Positions 33,862 through 43,694 of a stretch of DNA of 64,000 nt are shown here, piece after piece. Below the pieces are notes generated by a model that was not told the origin of the DNA, searched no databases, and saw nothing but the letters and a program-made list of their open reading frames with translations. The position numbers and the translations under genes were made by a program. The stretch is from the NCBI RefSeq assembly GCF_017654605.1, contig NZ_CP072113.1, forward strand, positions 2,666,001 through 2,730,000, in the 5' to 3' direction. This DNA comes from Yimella sp. cx-51 (GTDB lineage: Bacteria; Actinomycetota; Actinomycetes; Actinomycetales; Dermatophilaceae). Within the stretch, counting starts at the first letter, position 1, and the number at the start of each line of letters is the position of its first letter.

Positions 33862-36429
33862 TCAGCGCAGCACGAGCTCCGGCTGGTCGTCGGCCTTGTC
33901 GACCGTGACGGTCTGGCCGTCACGGACGTTTCCGGCGAGCAACTCGCGGGCGAGCTTGTCGCCGATCTCCTTCTGCACCAGGCGGCGCAGCGGACGCGCA
34001 CCGTACGCCGGGTCGTAACCCTCGTCCGCGAGCCACTGGCGGGCGGCCTCGGTGACCTGCAAGGTGATCCGCCGGTCGGCCAGGCGCTGCCCGAAGGCGT
34101 CGACCTGCAGATCGACGATGTGCTCGAGGTCGTCCTTGGAGAGCGGGTCGAAGATGACCGTCTCGTCCAACCGGTTCAGGAATTCCGGCTTGAAGGCCGA
34201 GCGCACCGCCGTCATGACCGACGCCTGCTTCTGCTCCGGGGTGAGCGAGGGATCGATCAGGAACTGCGATCCGAGGTTGCTGGTGAGCACCAGGATCACG
34301 TTGCGGAAATCGATCGTGCGGCCTTGGCCGTCGGTGAGACGCCCGTCGTCCAACACCTGCAACAGGATGTCGAAGGTCTCGGGGTGAGCCTTCTCCACCT
34401 CGTCCAGCAGCACAACGCTGTACGGACGACGCCGCACCGCCTCAGTGAGCTGACCACCCTCTTCGTAGCCGACATAGCCCGGAGGGGCACCGATCAGCCG
34501 AGCGACCGAGTGACGCTCGGAGTATTCGGACATGTCGATGCGCACCATCGCGCGCTCGTCGTCGAAGAGGAAGTCGGCCAGCGACTTCGCCAGTTCGGTC
34601 TTGCCGACACCCGTGGGGCCGAGGAAGAGGAACGAGCCGGTCGGACGGTTGGGGTCAGCGATACCGGCCCGCGAGCGGCGGACGGCGTCGGACACCGCAG
34701 CAACGGCTGCCTTCTGACCGATGAGTCGCTTGCCGAGGAACTCCTCCATCTTCAGCAGCTTCTCGGTCTCGCCCTCCAGCAGGCGTCCGGCCGGGATGCC
34801 GGTCCAGGCGCTGATGACATCGGCGATGTCGTCCGGACCGACCTCCTCCTTCACCATCGGGCCCTCGCCCCCGGCGCGGGAGGCGGTCGCCTCGGCCGCC
34901 TGGGCTTCTGCGAGGTGTTGCTCGAGGGCAGGCAGGTCGCCGTAGCGGATCTTGGCGGCGCCACCGAGATCACCTTCACGTTCGAGACGGTCGGCCTGGG
35001 TGCGCAGTTCGTCGATCTCCGCCTTGAGGTCACCCACCTTGTTCAGCGACGACTTCTCGGCTTCCCAGCGAGCGTTCAGCGCAGCGAGTTGCTCCTGCTT
35101 GTCAGCGAGATCGGTGCGCAACTTGGCCAATCGATCCTTGGATGCGTCGTCGGTCTCGTTCTCCAGGTGGAGTTCTTCCATCTTGAGTCGGTCGACGCCA
35201 CGGCGCAGCTCGTCGATCTCGACCGGCGAGGAGTCGATCTCCATGCGCAGCCGGGACGCCGCTTCGTCGACGAGGTCGATCGCCTTGTCGGGCAGCTGAC
35301 GGCTGGTGATGTAGCGGTCGGAAAGGGCCGCGGCCGCGACGAGCGCAGAGTCGGCGATGGCCACCTTGTGGTGTGCTTCGTACCGCTCCTTCAGCCCGCG
35401 CAGGATCGCGATGGTGTCTTCGACGGAGGGCTCACCGACGAAGACCTGCTGGAATCGTCGCTCCAGGGCGGGGTCCTTCTCGATGTGCTCGCGGTATTCA
35501 TCCAGGGTGGTCGCTCCGACCAGGCGCAGCTCACCGCGGGCGAGCATCGGCTTGAGCATGTTGCCGGCGTCCATGGCGCTGTCGCCGGAGGCTCCGGCAC
35601 CCACGACGGTGTGCAGCTCGTCGATGAAGGTGATGACCTGACCGCCGGAGTTCTTGATCTCCTCCAGCACGGCCTTGAGGCGCTCCTCGAACTCACCGCG
35701 GAACTTCGCACCGGCGACCATTGCGCCGAGGTCGAGGCTGATCAGCCGCTTGTCGCGCAATGACTCCGGGACGTCGCCGGCCACGATGCGCTGCGCCAAG
35801 CCCTCGACGACGGCGGTCTTGCCGACGCCGGGCTCACCGATGAGCACCGGGTTGTTCTTGGTGCGCCGCGAGAGCACCTGCACCACGCGCCGGATCTCGG
35901 AGTCGCGGCCGATCACCGGATCGAGCTTGCCCTCGCGGGCAACGGCGGTGAGATCGGTGCCGTACTTCTCCAGCGCATCGAACTGGCCCTCGGGCTCAGC
36001 GGAATTGACCTTCGCACCACCGCGGGTGGCCGGGATCGCCTGGGCGATCGCCTCGGCGTCGAGGTTGAACTGGCCGGTCCTGGCCAGTGCCAGCAAGAGG
36101 TGGTCGGTCGACACGAAGGTGTCGCCCATCGCCGACATCGCCTGGCGCGCCTGCTCCAGCACGTTGACCAGCGAACGCGACATCGAGGGCTGACCGACCG
36201 ACGACCCGGCGGCAGCGGGCAGTGACTTCAAGGCCTGTTGCGCGGTAGCGCGCACGGCTGCTGCGCTGGTGCCGACGGCCTCCAGCAACGGCGCGGTGGT
36301 GGTGTCGGTCTGGTCGGTGAGCGCCGCCAACAGATGGGCGGGCTCGATCTGGGGGTTTCCGGCCGTGATGGCCGCCCGAGTCGCTGCGGAGAGCGCTTCC
36401 TGCGCCTTCGTGGTCAGCTGAAGATCCAC
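33862..36429 (-). CDS. clpB: ClpB disaggregase
   Basis: AAA+ chaperone that pulls proteins out of aggregates with DnaK-DnaJ-GrpE. 855 residues from GTG at 36429, with AAGGAG 8 bp upstream. N-domain 1-145; first ATPase with GEPGVGKT and HTVVGAGAS; coiled-coil middle domain about 400-520 (LHLENETDD ... LEREGDLGG), the ClpB hallmark; second ATPase with GPTGVGKT and the Walker [19 protein letters not shown] element lies about 80 bp upstream, so control by the HspR encoded at 43754 is likely. Confidence 0.97.
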   Translation of the reverse strand: MDLQLTTKAQEALSAATRAAITAGNPQIEPAHLLAALTDQTDTTTAPLLEAVGTSAAAVRATAQQALKSLPAAAGSSVGQPSMSRSLVNVLEQARQAMSAMGDTFVSTDHLLLALARTGQFNLDAEAIAQAIPATRGGAKVNSAEPEGQFDALEKYGTDLTAVAREGKLDPVIGRDSEIRRVVQVLSRRTKNNPVLIGEPGVGKTAVVEGLAQRIVAGDVPESLRDKRLISLDLGAMVAGAKFRGEFEERLKAVLEEIKNSGGQVITFIDELHTVVGAGASGDSAMDAGNMLKPMLARGELRLVGATTLDEYREHIEKDPALERRFQQVFVGEPSVEDTIAILRGLKERYEAHHKVAIADSALVAAAALSDRYITSRQLPDKAIDLVDEAASRLRMEIDSSPVEIDELRRGVDRLKMEELHLENETDDASKDRLAKLRTDLADKQEQLAALNARWEAEKSSLNKVGDLKAEIDELRTQADRLEREGDLGGAAKIRYGDLPALEQHLAEAQAAEATASRAGGEGPMVKEEVGPDDIADVISAWTGIPAGRLLEGETEKLLKMEEFLGKRLIGQKAAVAAVSDAVRRSRAGIADPNRPTGSFLFLGPTGVGKTELAKSLADFLFDDERAMVRIDMSEYSERHSVARLIGAPPGYVGYEEGGQLTEAVRRRPYSVVLLDEVEKAHPETFDILLQVLDDGRLTDGQGRTIDFRNVILVLTSNLGSQFLIDPSLTPEQKQASVMTAVRSAFKPEFLNRLDETVIFDPLSKDDLEHIVDLQVDAFGQRLADRRITLQVTEAARQWLADEGYDPAYGARPLRRLVQKEIGDKLARELLAGNVRDGQTVTVDKADDQPELVLR

Positions 36430-36508
36430 TCGTGATGCTCCTTGATTCGTCGAAACTTTTCGGGGTGACGCCACGTGGGCGTCTGCTGATCAGTTCAACG
36501 CCCGCAAA

Positions 36509-36529
36509 GTTGAGTGCATTCCGCTCAAC
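36509..36529. promoter_or_regulatory. HAIR element (HspR operator) upstream of clpB
   Basis: GTTGAGT (36509-36515), 7-bp spacer, GCTCAAC (36523-36529). The known HAIR consensus is CTTGAGT-N7-ACTCAAG; twelve of fourteen arm positions fit or are symmetric substitutes. It lies 80-100 bp before the clpB start. Confidence 0.78.
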
Positions 36530-36580
36530 CTTGGATTTTTCAGCCGATTCCGCGAGCGGTCCGGTCGGGTGCCGGAAGTG

Positions 36581-36856
36581 TCAGCGCCCAAAGTCGCTGG
36601 CGTCCTCGTCGAGCCAGCCGTCCCGGTCAGCGGTGATGCCCTCGAAGCGTTCGACCAAGGCCCGCGCCACGGCGGATGTCGGGTCGTCGATGGTGTCGAG
36701 GCGCACGTACACCGCCCAGTCGTGGTCTTCGGAGTCGTCCTCGCCGGCGAGCGCCTCGCGCACCACGCGCACCTCGTCGAACTCCTCCTCGCGTAGTTCA
36801 TCGGCAACTTCTTCGGCGTCATCGCGCTCGGCGAACACCAACAAGTACTCGGTCAC
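36581..36856 (-). CDS. Small acidic protein, possibly RraB-like
   Basis: 91 residues from GTG at 36856. Begins TEYLLVFAERDDAEEVADEL and continues with acidic helices (REEEFDEVRVV, EDDSEDHDWAVYVRLDTID). The ADEL ... WAVYV layout recalls RNase E inhibitor RraB, but similarity is weak and unverified. CAGGGT lies 7 bp upstream, an imperfect -10. It stands alone between the clpB promoter and the divergent TerD genes. Confidence 0.6.
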   Translation of the reverse strand: MTEYLLVFAERDDAEEVADELREEEFDEVRVVREALAGEDDSEDHDWAVYVRLDTIDDPTSAVARALVERFEGITADRDGWLDEDASDFGR

Positions 36857-36981
36857 GGTGCCAACCCTGCCATGTCGGCACACTCCTGACAGCCGACTCG
36901 CCGCCCGAGGGGGTGGGCTCCGTATTCTGGCCGCACGGCAGTCGTGGGAGGAGCGACTGAACCCCCGACGAGGAGACCCCG

Positions 36982-38406
36982 TTGAACGCTGTGAACCTGA
37001 CCCGCGGCCAGAACGCGCCCTTGCCCACGCGGAAGTTGGTCGCCCAGGTGCAGGTGTCTGCTGCGGCCGACCTGTCCGCACTGCTGCTCACCGCCGACGG
37101 GAAGGTGCGCGGTGACCAGGACATCGTCTTCTTCAACCAACAGCAGGGTCCTGGTGTGCGCTGCGTGCCGCCGTCCGGCGGGTCGCCGTGGAAGCTGGAG
37201 CTCGACCTCGACCAGGTGCCCACCCAGATCGAGAAGGTGCGGGTGGTGACCTCGTTGGACGAGGCCGGTCGCACCTTCGGCTCACTCCCGGGTGCGCCGG
37301 TCGCGCAGGTGACCGATGCCGGCGGTGCGCCGGTTGCGACCGCTGAACTGTCAGGCCTGTCGACGGAGTCGATCGTCATCGCATTGGAGTTCTACCGCCG
37401 CGGCGGCGACTGGAAGATTCGTTCGGTCGGCCAGGGCTACAGCGGCGGCCTCGCCGACCTGCTGCGCGACCACGGTGTCGATGTCGCCGACGAACCTGCA
37501 TCCGCTGCTCCCGCGCAGCCCGCGGCGCCTCCGGTTCAACCGCCCGCCCCTCCGGCAACGCCAGCACAGCAGCAGCGTCCGCCGCAGCATGATCCCTACT
37601 CGAACGCGCCTTATCCGGGTGCGCCCACCCAGCCGCCGGCGCAGCACAACGCACCGACGATGGCCACCCCGGTGCAGGATCCGTACGCGACAGCACCCCC
37701 GCCGCCCGCCCAACCCAGCGCTGCGGCAAGCGCCCCTCCGGCGCACGATCCCTACGCGGCAGCCGCCCCACAGCACACCCCTGCTCCGGCCGCACCGCAG
37801 TCCAACGAGCCGGCGCTGACCCGCGGACGTCCGGTGAATCTTTCCAAGGGCCAATCGGTCAACCTGCGCAAGGACGACGGCCAGTCGCTGACCGGAGTCC
37901 GTATGGGGCTGGGCTGGGACCCCGTCAGCCGGGGCGGACTGCTCTCACGTCGCACTGCCGAGATCGACCTGGACGCCTCCGCGATCATGCTCGCCGGATC
38001 CGACATCGTCGATGTCGTCTTCTACAACCGTCTGGCATCGGCCGACGGCTCCGTGCAACACAGCGGCGACAACCGCACCGGCGAAGGTGACGGCGATGAC
38101 GAGTCGGTGCGCATCGACCTGTCACGGGTGCCGGTGCACGTCACCTCGATCGTGCTGGTGGTCACCTCGTACGAAGGGCACACCTTCCAGATGGTGCAGA
38201 ACGCGTTCTGCCGGTTGATCGACGAGGCCGGCCGCGGTGGCGAACTGGTGCGCTATCAACTCGCCGGGGGCGCAGCCTCGACCGGCATGGCCATGGCCGC
38301 GTTGCGCCGCACTCCGGGTGGCTGGCGGATGCAGGCGATCGGGGAGCCGCTGCAGGCCAGGACGCCGCACGAGACCTTCGGCCAGATGCCCCGTTTCGCC
38401 CAATGA
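36982..38406 (+). CDS. Protein with two TerD domains joined by a Pro-rich linker
   Basis: 474 residues from TTG at 36982 with GAGGAG upstream. TerD domain 1 at about 1-172 (NLTRGQNAPLP, LSALLLTADGKVRGDQDIVFFNQ, IALEFYRRGGDWKIRSVGQGYSGGLADLL). Linker 175-280 rich in Pro, Ala, Gln and PYA/PYS repeats. TerD domain 2 at about 285-474 (VNLSKGQSVNLRK, ASAIMLAGSDIVDVVFYNR, GGWRMQAIGEPLQ). TerD domains bind calcium; the acidic loops DADLSAL-type and DLDA are partly kept. Belongs to the tellurite-resistance-type stress proteins. Overlaps the next gene by 4 bp. Confidence 0.9.
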   Translation: MNAVNLTRGQNAPLPTRKLVAQVQVSAAADLSALLLTADGKVRGDQDIVFFNQQQGPGVRCVPPSGGSPWKLELDLDQVPTQIEKVRVVTSLDEAGRTFGSLPGAPVAQVTDAGGAPVATAELSGLSTESIVIALEFYRRGGDWKIRSVGQGYSGGLADLLRDHGVDVADEPASAAPAQPAAPPVQPPAPPATPAQQQRPPQHDPYSNAPYPGAPTQPPAQHNAPTMATPVQDPYATAPPPPAQPSAAASAPPAHDPYAAAAPQHTPAPAAPQSNEPALTRGRPVNLSKGQSVNLRKDDGQSLTGVRMGLGWDPVSRGGLLSRRTAEIDLDASAIMLAGSDIVDVVFYNRLASADGSVQHSGDNRTGEGDGDDESVRIDLSRVPVHVTSIVLVVTSYEGHTFQMVQNAFCRLIDEAGRGGELVRYQLAGGAASTGMAMAALRRTPGGWRMQAIGEPLQARTPHETFGQMPRFAQ

Positions 38407-40076
38407 CCGACCTGATCGCCGGTCAGAACGCCCCGTGGTCGGGCGCGACCGCACGCGTGCGCCTTCGCGGGGTGGCTGACCTGTCGGCGCTGCTGCTCGG
38501 CGCCGACGGCCGGGTGCGGGACGAGGGCGATCTGGTCTTCTACAACGCTCCGGGCGTTGGCTGCCTCACCTGGCAAGCAGTGGACGCACAAACCCAGGAA
38601 CTGAATCTGGTTCTGCCACAGATAGATCCGCAGATCATGATCGTTCGCTGCATCGCCAGCGTCGACCCCGACCAGCCGGCTCTCACCGACGGTGCGATTT
38701 CGATCGAGATCGACGACGCGCACAGCTACCGCCCGGCCCGGCTCAACGGCGAACGTGCGCTGATCACGGTGGAGTTCTACCGCCGCGGCGACGCCTGGAA
38801 GGTCCGCGCCGTCGGCCAGGGCTGGGTGGAGGGCCTGGCCGCGGCGCTGGTCGCGCACGGCATCGAGGTGGAGCAGGAGTCCGCTCCCCCGCCCTCGCCG
38901 TTCCCGGTCACCACGGCACCTGCGCCTCAACAGTCGCCGTCGGGCGCGCCGGGGTGGCACGACAGCGCACCCACGATGCCCGGCCCCGACGACGACACCG
39001 TCGCCGGCGCACTGCGCGCGATGAACAGCATCCGATCAGATGTCAGCCAGGCCTGCCGGGCGTACACCGCGGCGCTCGACTACGCCGAGAGCAAGATGCT
39101 TGCTGCACAGGAGAACTCACGCACCCTCGGCGGTCAGGCCGAAGCTGCCCTCGCGCAGGTCGAGGCCGAGCACAACGACATCGTGATGCGAGCGAGCGAC
39201 CGGTTCGATCAGGAGTGCGCCGGCCTGCGAGAAGAACTCGTGGCCGAGGAACTCTCCATGCCGCTGCCGCTGGCCCGCCTCGACTCCTTCGACTGGGAGT
39301 CGGTGCTCGCCGCACGAGTGGGCCACACCCCCGGCGCCCCGATCGACACCCACGACGAGCGCGCATCACTGTTCCGCCTCGGCGGGCTCTACCCGCCGGC
39401 CAACGACAGCCTCCGCGTGCCCATGCCGCACCGCTGGGCCGGACGTCCGTTGATGTGGGCCGACGGTGCCGACCGGCCACCCACTGCCATCGCCTGGACC
39501 CGCGGCATCCTGGCCCGATCGATGGCGCTCACCCGGCCGGGCGCGCTCGATGTGCAGGTGGTCGATCTGGACGGTTCGATCACGGCGCGATGGGGACGCC
39601 TCGCGCCCGCCGTCGACGCCGACATCACGATGATGCGCACTCCGGCAGAGCTGGCCGGTTTCATCGATGCCTTCGTGCACCAGTGCGAGCTGGCGAAGAT
39701 GGCTTTCGAGTCACGCATCCCCGAAGCCCTGGACGACGTTCGCGACGGTGCGCGCCATCTGGTGGTGCTCGGTCACTTCCCACACGGCTACGACCAGCGG
39801 TCGATCCAGCGGCTGGCTGATGCCTTGCCGTGGGCCGTCCTGCTCGACGTCCAGGTCATCGTCGTGACCGACGAGCAGACGGTGCTGTCGACGCTCGACG
39901 GCGACGAGAACGACCCGCTGGTGCGGCTGGTGCGGCAGTCGCTGTGGCTGCAGGACGGCACCGAGCCCCAGTTGGTCGACGGCGCCGGCGTGCCGTGGTG
40001 CTTCGACTCCGAGCTGACCACCAGCGCGATGCGCACCATCGACCGCATCCTCAGCGAGGGCCATCGAGCGCGCTGA
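38403..40076 (+). CDS. TerD domain fused to a coiled coil and an FtsK-like domain without Walker A
   Basis: 557 residues. TerD domain at 1-165 (LIAGQNAPWSG, LSALLLGADGRVRDEGDLVFYN, VEFYRRGDAWKVRAVGQGWVEGL). Pro-rich linker to 200, then helices 200-290 with coiled-coil character (AYTAALDYAESKMLAAQENSR). Residues 310-557 resemble the FtsK/HerA-like module of ter stress proteins: FRLGGLYPP, a strand DVQVVDLDG in the Walker B place, and HLVVLGHFPHGY. No GxxxxGK(S/T) is present, and the active second ATPase module common in relatives is absent. The FtsK relation is my reading of motif order and needs a profile search. Confidence 0.65.
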   Translation: MTDLIAGQNAPWSGATARVRLRGVADLSALLLGADGRVRDEGDLVFYNAPGVGCLTWQAVDAQTQELNLVLPQIDPQIMIVRCIASVDPDQPALTDGAISIEIDDAHSYRPARLNGERALITVEFYRRGDAWKVRAVGQGWVEGLAAALVAHGIEVEQESAPPPSPFPVTTAPAPQQSPSGAPGWHDSAPTMPGPDDDTVAGALRAMNSIRSDVSQACRAYTAALDYAESKMLAAQENSRTLGGQAEAALAQVEAEHNDIVMRASDRFDQECAGLREELVAEELSMPLPLARLDSFDWESVLAARVGHTPGAPIDTHDERASLFRLGGLYPPANDSLRVPMPHRWAGRPLMWADGADRPPTAIAWTRGILARSMALTRPGALDVQVVDLDGSITARWGRLAPAVDADITMMRTPAELAGFIDAFVHQCELAKMAFESRIPEALDDVRDGARHLVVLGHFPHGYDQRSIQRLADALPWAVLLDVQVIVVTDEQTVLSTLDGDENDPLVRLVRQSLWLQDGTEPQLVDGAGVPWCFDSELTTSAMRTIDRILSEGHRAR

Positions 40077-40135
40077 GTCGCCCCGAGTTGGCCGGGTGGT
40101 CACCTGGGCGATGCCACGACGTCGCTCCTGCCACC

Positions 40136-40141
40136 TACCCT
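40136..40141 (+). promoter_or_regulatory. -10 box of leaderless SGNH hydrolase gene
   Basis: TACCCT with 7 bp to the ATG at 40149. It separates this gene from the TerD operon. Confidence 0.5.
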
Positions 40142-40148
40142 CACGCCG

Positions 40149-40985
40149 ATGAGACGGCGATTCGTGGCGATCGGGGATTCCTTCACCGAATGCGTGGGCG
40201 ACCCGAACCTGTTGTACCCCAATGGAGTACGCGGCTGGGCCGACCGGATGGCGCGCCAGCTGGGACGAGACGACGAACGCTGGGAATACGCCAACCTCGC
40301 GATCCGGAGCAAGTATCTCGGCGAAGTGATCGAGGAGCAGTTGTCAGACGCTCTCGCCCTGCGTCCGACGCTTGCGTCCTTCTACGCCGGAGGCAACGAC
40401 ATCCTGTCGATCCGTGTCGACATGGATTCGGTGATGAGACGTTACGAAGGCGCTCTGGCCCAATTGACGAGCGCCGTGCCGGACGTGGTCGTCTTCACCA
40501 CCTTCGACTCCACGACAACTCCAGTGCTCGAACCCGTCCGCCGACGGATCACGTTCTACAACAATGCCGTTCGTGAGCTGGCTCGTTCGTACAACGCGAT
40601 TCTTGTCGACCACACCTTGCTCAACCAGTTCCGTGACCGGCGCATGTGGGCACCCGATCGCATCCACATGGCGCGGCCAGGGCACAAGGTGCTCGCCGCC
40701 GAGGTACTGAAGACCCTCGGCATCCCCCACACCCTCAAACTTCCCGAGCTGCCGCCGTTCGAGCACCGTCCCTGGCGCGACGTCCTCAAGACCGAGGGCG
40801 CGTGGGTGCGGCACGAGGTCATCCCACTCTTCCGGCGCCGCATGAACGGTGTGCGGGAAGGTGATTCGCTCACCCCCAAGTGGCCTGACCCGGTACATCC
40901 GTCCTACGGCATGAAGCGACTGGCCCGCGCTCGCTCCGGTGATGCGATCTGGGCACGCGAGCACCACGACCGCGCCACCGGTTGA
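40149..40985 (+). CDS. SGNH/GDSL-family hydrolase
   Basis: 278 residues. Block I GDSFTE with the nucleophile Ser (residues 9-14), block III AGGND (about 82), block V DRIHMARPGH with catalytic Asp and His (about 175). No signal peptide, so probably cytoplasmic. The C-terminal 80 residues are basic and not part of the usual fold. Substrate, an ester or acetyl group, unknown. Confidence 0.9.
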   Translation: MRRRFVAIGDSFTECVGDPNLLYPNGVRGWADRMARQLGRDDERWEYANLAIRSKYLGEVIEEQLSDALALRPTLASFYAGGNDILSIRVDMDSVMRRYEGALAQLTSAVPDVVVFTTFDSTTTPVLEPVRRRITFYNNAVRELARSYNAILVDHTLLNQFRDRRMWAPDRIHMARPGHKVLAAEVLKTLGIPHTLKLPELPPFEHRPWRDVLKTEGAWVRHEVIPLFRRRMNGVREGDSLTPKWPDPVHPSYGMKRLARARSGDAIWAREHHDRATG

Positions 40986-41068
40986 GCAGGAGTCCCTGGG
41001 TGGAGGGTGGCGAAGCAGACAGCCCCGAAAACCCCATCGACCGCGTCGACAGGCGTTGACTGTTCACC

Positions 41069-42811
41069 ATGACCACAGTTGCAGACCAACTCGTTGCCCA
41101 GTTGCAAGAAGCAGGCGTCCGACGCATCTACGGCATCGTCGGAGACAGCCTCAACCCCGTCGTCGACGCAGTGCGCCGCACCGGCGGTTCAGCCAAGGGC
41201 GGGATCGACTGGATCCACGTGCGCCATGAAGAGGCTGCAGCCTTCGCCGCGGGTGCCGATGCACAGATCACGGGCGAACTCGTGGCGTGTGCTGGGTCGT
41301 GTGGACCGGGCAACCTCCACCTGATCAACGGCCTGTACGACGCGAACCGCTCAGGTGCTCCCGTCATTGCGATCGCCAGCCATATCCCGAGCGCCCAGAT
41401 CGGACAGTCCTACTTCCAGGAGACGCATCCCGACCGGCTGTTCACCGAGTGCTCGGTCTACTCCGAGCTGATCTCCACCCCGACCCAGTCACCGCGCGTG
41501 GTGAATGCCGCGATCCGGCACGCCGTGAGTGCTCCCGGCGTTGCTGTCATCACGCTGCCCGGCGATATCGCTGATGAGGACGCAGCGGGTGAGGCGCCCA
41601 AGTACGTACCGGTCGTCCGAGGAAGCCTCGTGCCCCAGGAGCAGGACGTGCGGCGGCTCGCCGATGCGATCAACTCCGTCGAGCGGGTCGCGCTCTTCGT
41701 CGGCGCTGGAATCGCCGGTGAACACGACGCGGTCGTCGAACTCGCCGAACTCATCGGCGCGCCGATCGGCCACTCGCTGCGCGGCAAGGAGCACATCCAG
41801 TTCGACAATCCCTTCGACGTCGGCATGACCGGACTGCTCGGCTACGGGGCCGCGGCCGAAGGCATGGACGATGCACAGCTGTTGATCATGCTGGGCACCG
41901 ATTTCCCCTACGACCAGTTCTTGCCTGATGTCACCACGGCACAGGTCGACCGCAATGCCGAGGTGATCGGTCGGCGTACCTCCGTCGACCTTCCGATCCA
42001 CGGCGATGTCGGCGCCACGGTGCGCGCACTGCTGCCGCTGGTGGAGCGCAAGAAGAGCCGCAAGTTCCTCGACAAGACCCTCAAGCGCCACGACAACCTG
42101 ATGAACAAGGCGGTCGGTGCGTACACGCGCAAGGTCGAGAAGATCAAGCCGATCCACCCCGAGTACGCCGCATCCGTGCTCGACCAAGTGGCCGCGTCGG
42201 ATGCGATCTTCACTGCCGACACCGGCATGTGCAACGTGTGGAGTGCGCGCTACATCAACCCGCTCGGCACCCGACGACTGATCGGATCATTCCTGCACGG
42301 CTCGATGGCCAATGCGCTCCCGCAGGCCATCGGTGCGCAGCTGGCGGCCCGCAACCGTCAGGTGATCTCGATGTCCGGTGACGGCGGGCTCGGCATGCTG
42401 CTGGGCGAGATGCTCACCGCAGCGGCGTGCGACCTACCCATCAACGTCGTGGTGTTCAACAACTCCACGCTCGGCATGGTGAAGCTGGAAATGCTGGTCG
42501 ACAAGCTGCCCGACTTCGGCGTCGACGTGACCGAGGTCAACTACGCAGCGATCGCAGCAGCCATGGGCTGGAAGGCGATTCGGGTCGAAGACCCCAAGGA
42601 CCTCGAGAAGGCCTACCGCGAAGCGCTGGCCCATGACGGTCCCGCCCTGGTCGACGTCGTCACTGACCCCAATGCCTTGTCGATCCCGCCGAAGATCACC
42701 ACCGGACAGGTCTTCGGCTTCGCCACCGCGATGAGCAAGATCGTGTTCAACGGGGGCGCGGGTGAAGCGGTGTCGATGGCTCGCTCGAACCTGCGCAATC
42801 TGCCCCGCTGA
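41069..42811 (+). CDS. poxB: Thiamine-diphosphate enzyme, pyruvate:quinone oxidoreductase (PoxB) type
   Basis: 580 residues. N-terminal pyrimidine-binding domain with catalytic Glu in VRHEEAAAFAAGADAQ (about 52), a middle FAD-type domain, and the C-terminal GDGGLGMLLGEM ... NN thiamine-diphosphate motif (about 433-465). FGASCGPGNLHL-like segment GSCGPGNLHLINGLYDA and QSYFQETHPD are close to PoxB. The expected reaction is oxidation of pyruvate to acetate and CO2 with electrons to quinone. Other members of this superfamily cannot be excluded. The ribosome site is weak. Confidence 0.85.
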   Translation: MTTVADQLVAQLQEAGVRRIYGIVGDSLNPVVDAVRRTGGSAKGGIDWIHVRHEEAAAFAAGADAQITGELVACAGSCGPGNLHLINGLYDANRSGAPVIAIASHIPSAQIGQSYFQETHPDRLFTECSVYSELISTPTQSPRVVNAAIRHAVSAPGVAVITLPGDIADEDAAGEAPKYVPVVRGSLVPQEQDVRRLADAINSVERVALFVGAGIAGEHDAVVELAELIGAPIGHSLRGKEHIQFDNPFDVGMTGLLGYGAAAEGMDDAQLLIMLGTDFPYDQFLPDVTTAQVDRNAEVIGRRTSVDLPIHGDVGATVRALLPLVERKKSRKFLDKTLKRHDNLMNKAVGAYTRKVEKIKPIHPEYAASVLDQVAASDAIFTADTGMCNVWSARYINPLGTRRLIGSFLHGSMANALPQAIGAQLAARNRQVISMSGDGGLGMLLGEMLTAAACDLPINVVVFNNSTLGMVKLEMLVDKLPDFGVDVTEVNYAAIAAAMGWKAIRVEDPKDLEKAYREALAHDGPALVDVVTDPNALSIPPKITTGQVFGFATAMSKIVFNGGAGEAVSMARSNLRNLPR

Positions 42812-42845
42812 GCTCCCATAGCCAAAGCACCCTGAGGAACCAACC

Positions 42846-42870
42846 GGCTGCTCGACCACCTCGAGCAGCC
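42846..42870 (+). terminator. Perfect hairpin after poxB
   Basis: GGCTGCTCGA (42846-42855) and TCGAGCAGCC (42861-42870) pair across 5 bases, 20 bp before the next start codon. No T run; may act as a terminator or leader structure. Confidence 0.6.
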
Positions 42871-42890
42871 GCCGAAGAGAGGACGGATCC

Positions 42891-43361
42891 ATGAACCACC
42901 ACAAGTCCGACGACCAGAAGATCGTCGTGCACCGCACCATCGAGGCGTCCGCGGACGCCATCTTCGACGTCGTCACCAACCCGCGTCGTCACAAGGAACT
43001 CGACGGCTCTGGCTTCATCCGCAGCGAGGAGCACGGCGACCGGATCACCGCCACCGGCCAGGTGTTCACCATGAACATGGAAGGCGATCACATGGGTGGT
43101 GAGTACAAGACCGACAATCACGTCACCGGTTACGCGCATGACCGCTTGGTCGCCTGGCAGACGGCACCGGCGGGCACCGAGCCGAAAGGCTGGGAGTGGG
43201 TCTGGGAGCTTGAGCCGCAGGGTCAGCACCAGACCGAGGTGACGCTCACTTACGACTGGAGCAAGGTGACCGACAAGGAGTTGCTGCGCAAGGTGACCTT
43301 CCCGCTCATCAAGAAGGAAGAGCTGGAGCACAGTCTGCAGCGGTTGGCCGAGACGGTCTGA
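42891..43361 (+). CDS. SRPBCC (START-like) family protein
   Basis: 156 residues. Begins VHRTIEASADAIFDVVTNPRRHKELD, the usual first helix-strand of polyketide cyclase/AHSA1-like SRPBCC proteins, with a hydrophobic cavity fold implied by DRLVAWQTA and EVTLTYDWSKV. Rich in His and charged residues. Ligand unknown. Ribosome site GAGAGGACGG upstream. Lies 79 bp after poxB in the same direction. Confidence 0.82.
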   Translation: MNHHKSDDQKIVVHRTIEASADAIFDVVTNPRRHKELDGSGFIRSEEHGDRITATGQVFTMNMEGDHMGGEYKTDNHVTGYAHDRLVAWQTAPAGTEPKGWEWVWELEPQGQHQTEVTLTYDWSKVTDKELLRKVTFPLIKKEELEHSLQRLAETV

Positions 43362-43390
43362 TCGGCCGACCGGCTCAACCAAAGCAACGG

Positions 43391-43419
43391 GGCTCCCTCC
43401 TGCCGGGCAGGAGGGAGCC
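43391..43419. terminator. Bidirectional terminator between convergent genes
   Basis: GGCTCCCTCCTGCC and GGCAGGAGGGAGCC are perfect inverted arms with at most a few bases in the loop; a T-rich CGTCGTTT follows on the plus strand. Confidence 0.9.
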
Positions 43420-43427
43420 TCGTCGTT

Positions 43428-43688
43428 TCACTGCTGCTGCGCGATCTCCTCGACCAACTGGACGTAGTCGGCGCGGGCGTCCTGCGCCGACACGCCTTCC
43501 AGGGATGCCCAGGCCTCCCACTTGGCGCGATCGGCCACCTTCAGCACACCGGGCTTCTTACCGGTGACATCACCGACAGTTGCCTGCTTGTAGAGGCCGT
43601 AGAGCGCCAACTTCTTCACATTGCCCGGGTCTTTGGTGAAGGTCTTGACCTTGGCCACGGCGGCTTCGAATTCTTCGGTGGTTGCCAT
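43428..43688 (-). CDS. Acyl-CoA-binding protein
   Basis: 86 residues, the length of the classical ACBP domain. The pattern is clear: FEAAVAKVKTFTKDP, then KLALYGLYKQATVGDV, KPGVLKVADRAKWEAW, then ARADYVQLVEEI. The Tyr/Lys residues that grip the CoA phosphates (YGLYKQAT, AKWEAW) are kept. It binds long-chain acyl-CoA esters in the cytosol. The family is mostly eukaryotic and occurs in scattered bacteria. TAGGGT lies 6 bp upstream of the ATG. Confidence 0.92.
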   Translation of the reverse strand: MATTEEFEAAVAKVKTFTKDPGNVKKLALYGLYKQATVGDVTGKKPGVLKVADRAKWEAWASLEGVSAQDARADYVQLVEEIAQQQ

Positions 43689-43694
43689 GCCGTC

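Noticed and set aside
34120-35763. 547-codon open frame antisense to clpB
   Set aside because: Shadow of clpB third-position GC bias; Leu/Val/Gly-rich with no family pattern.
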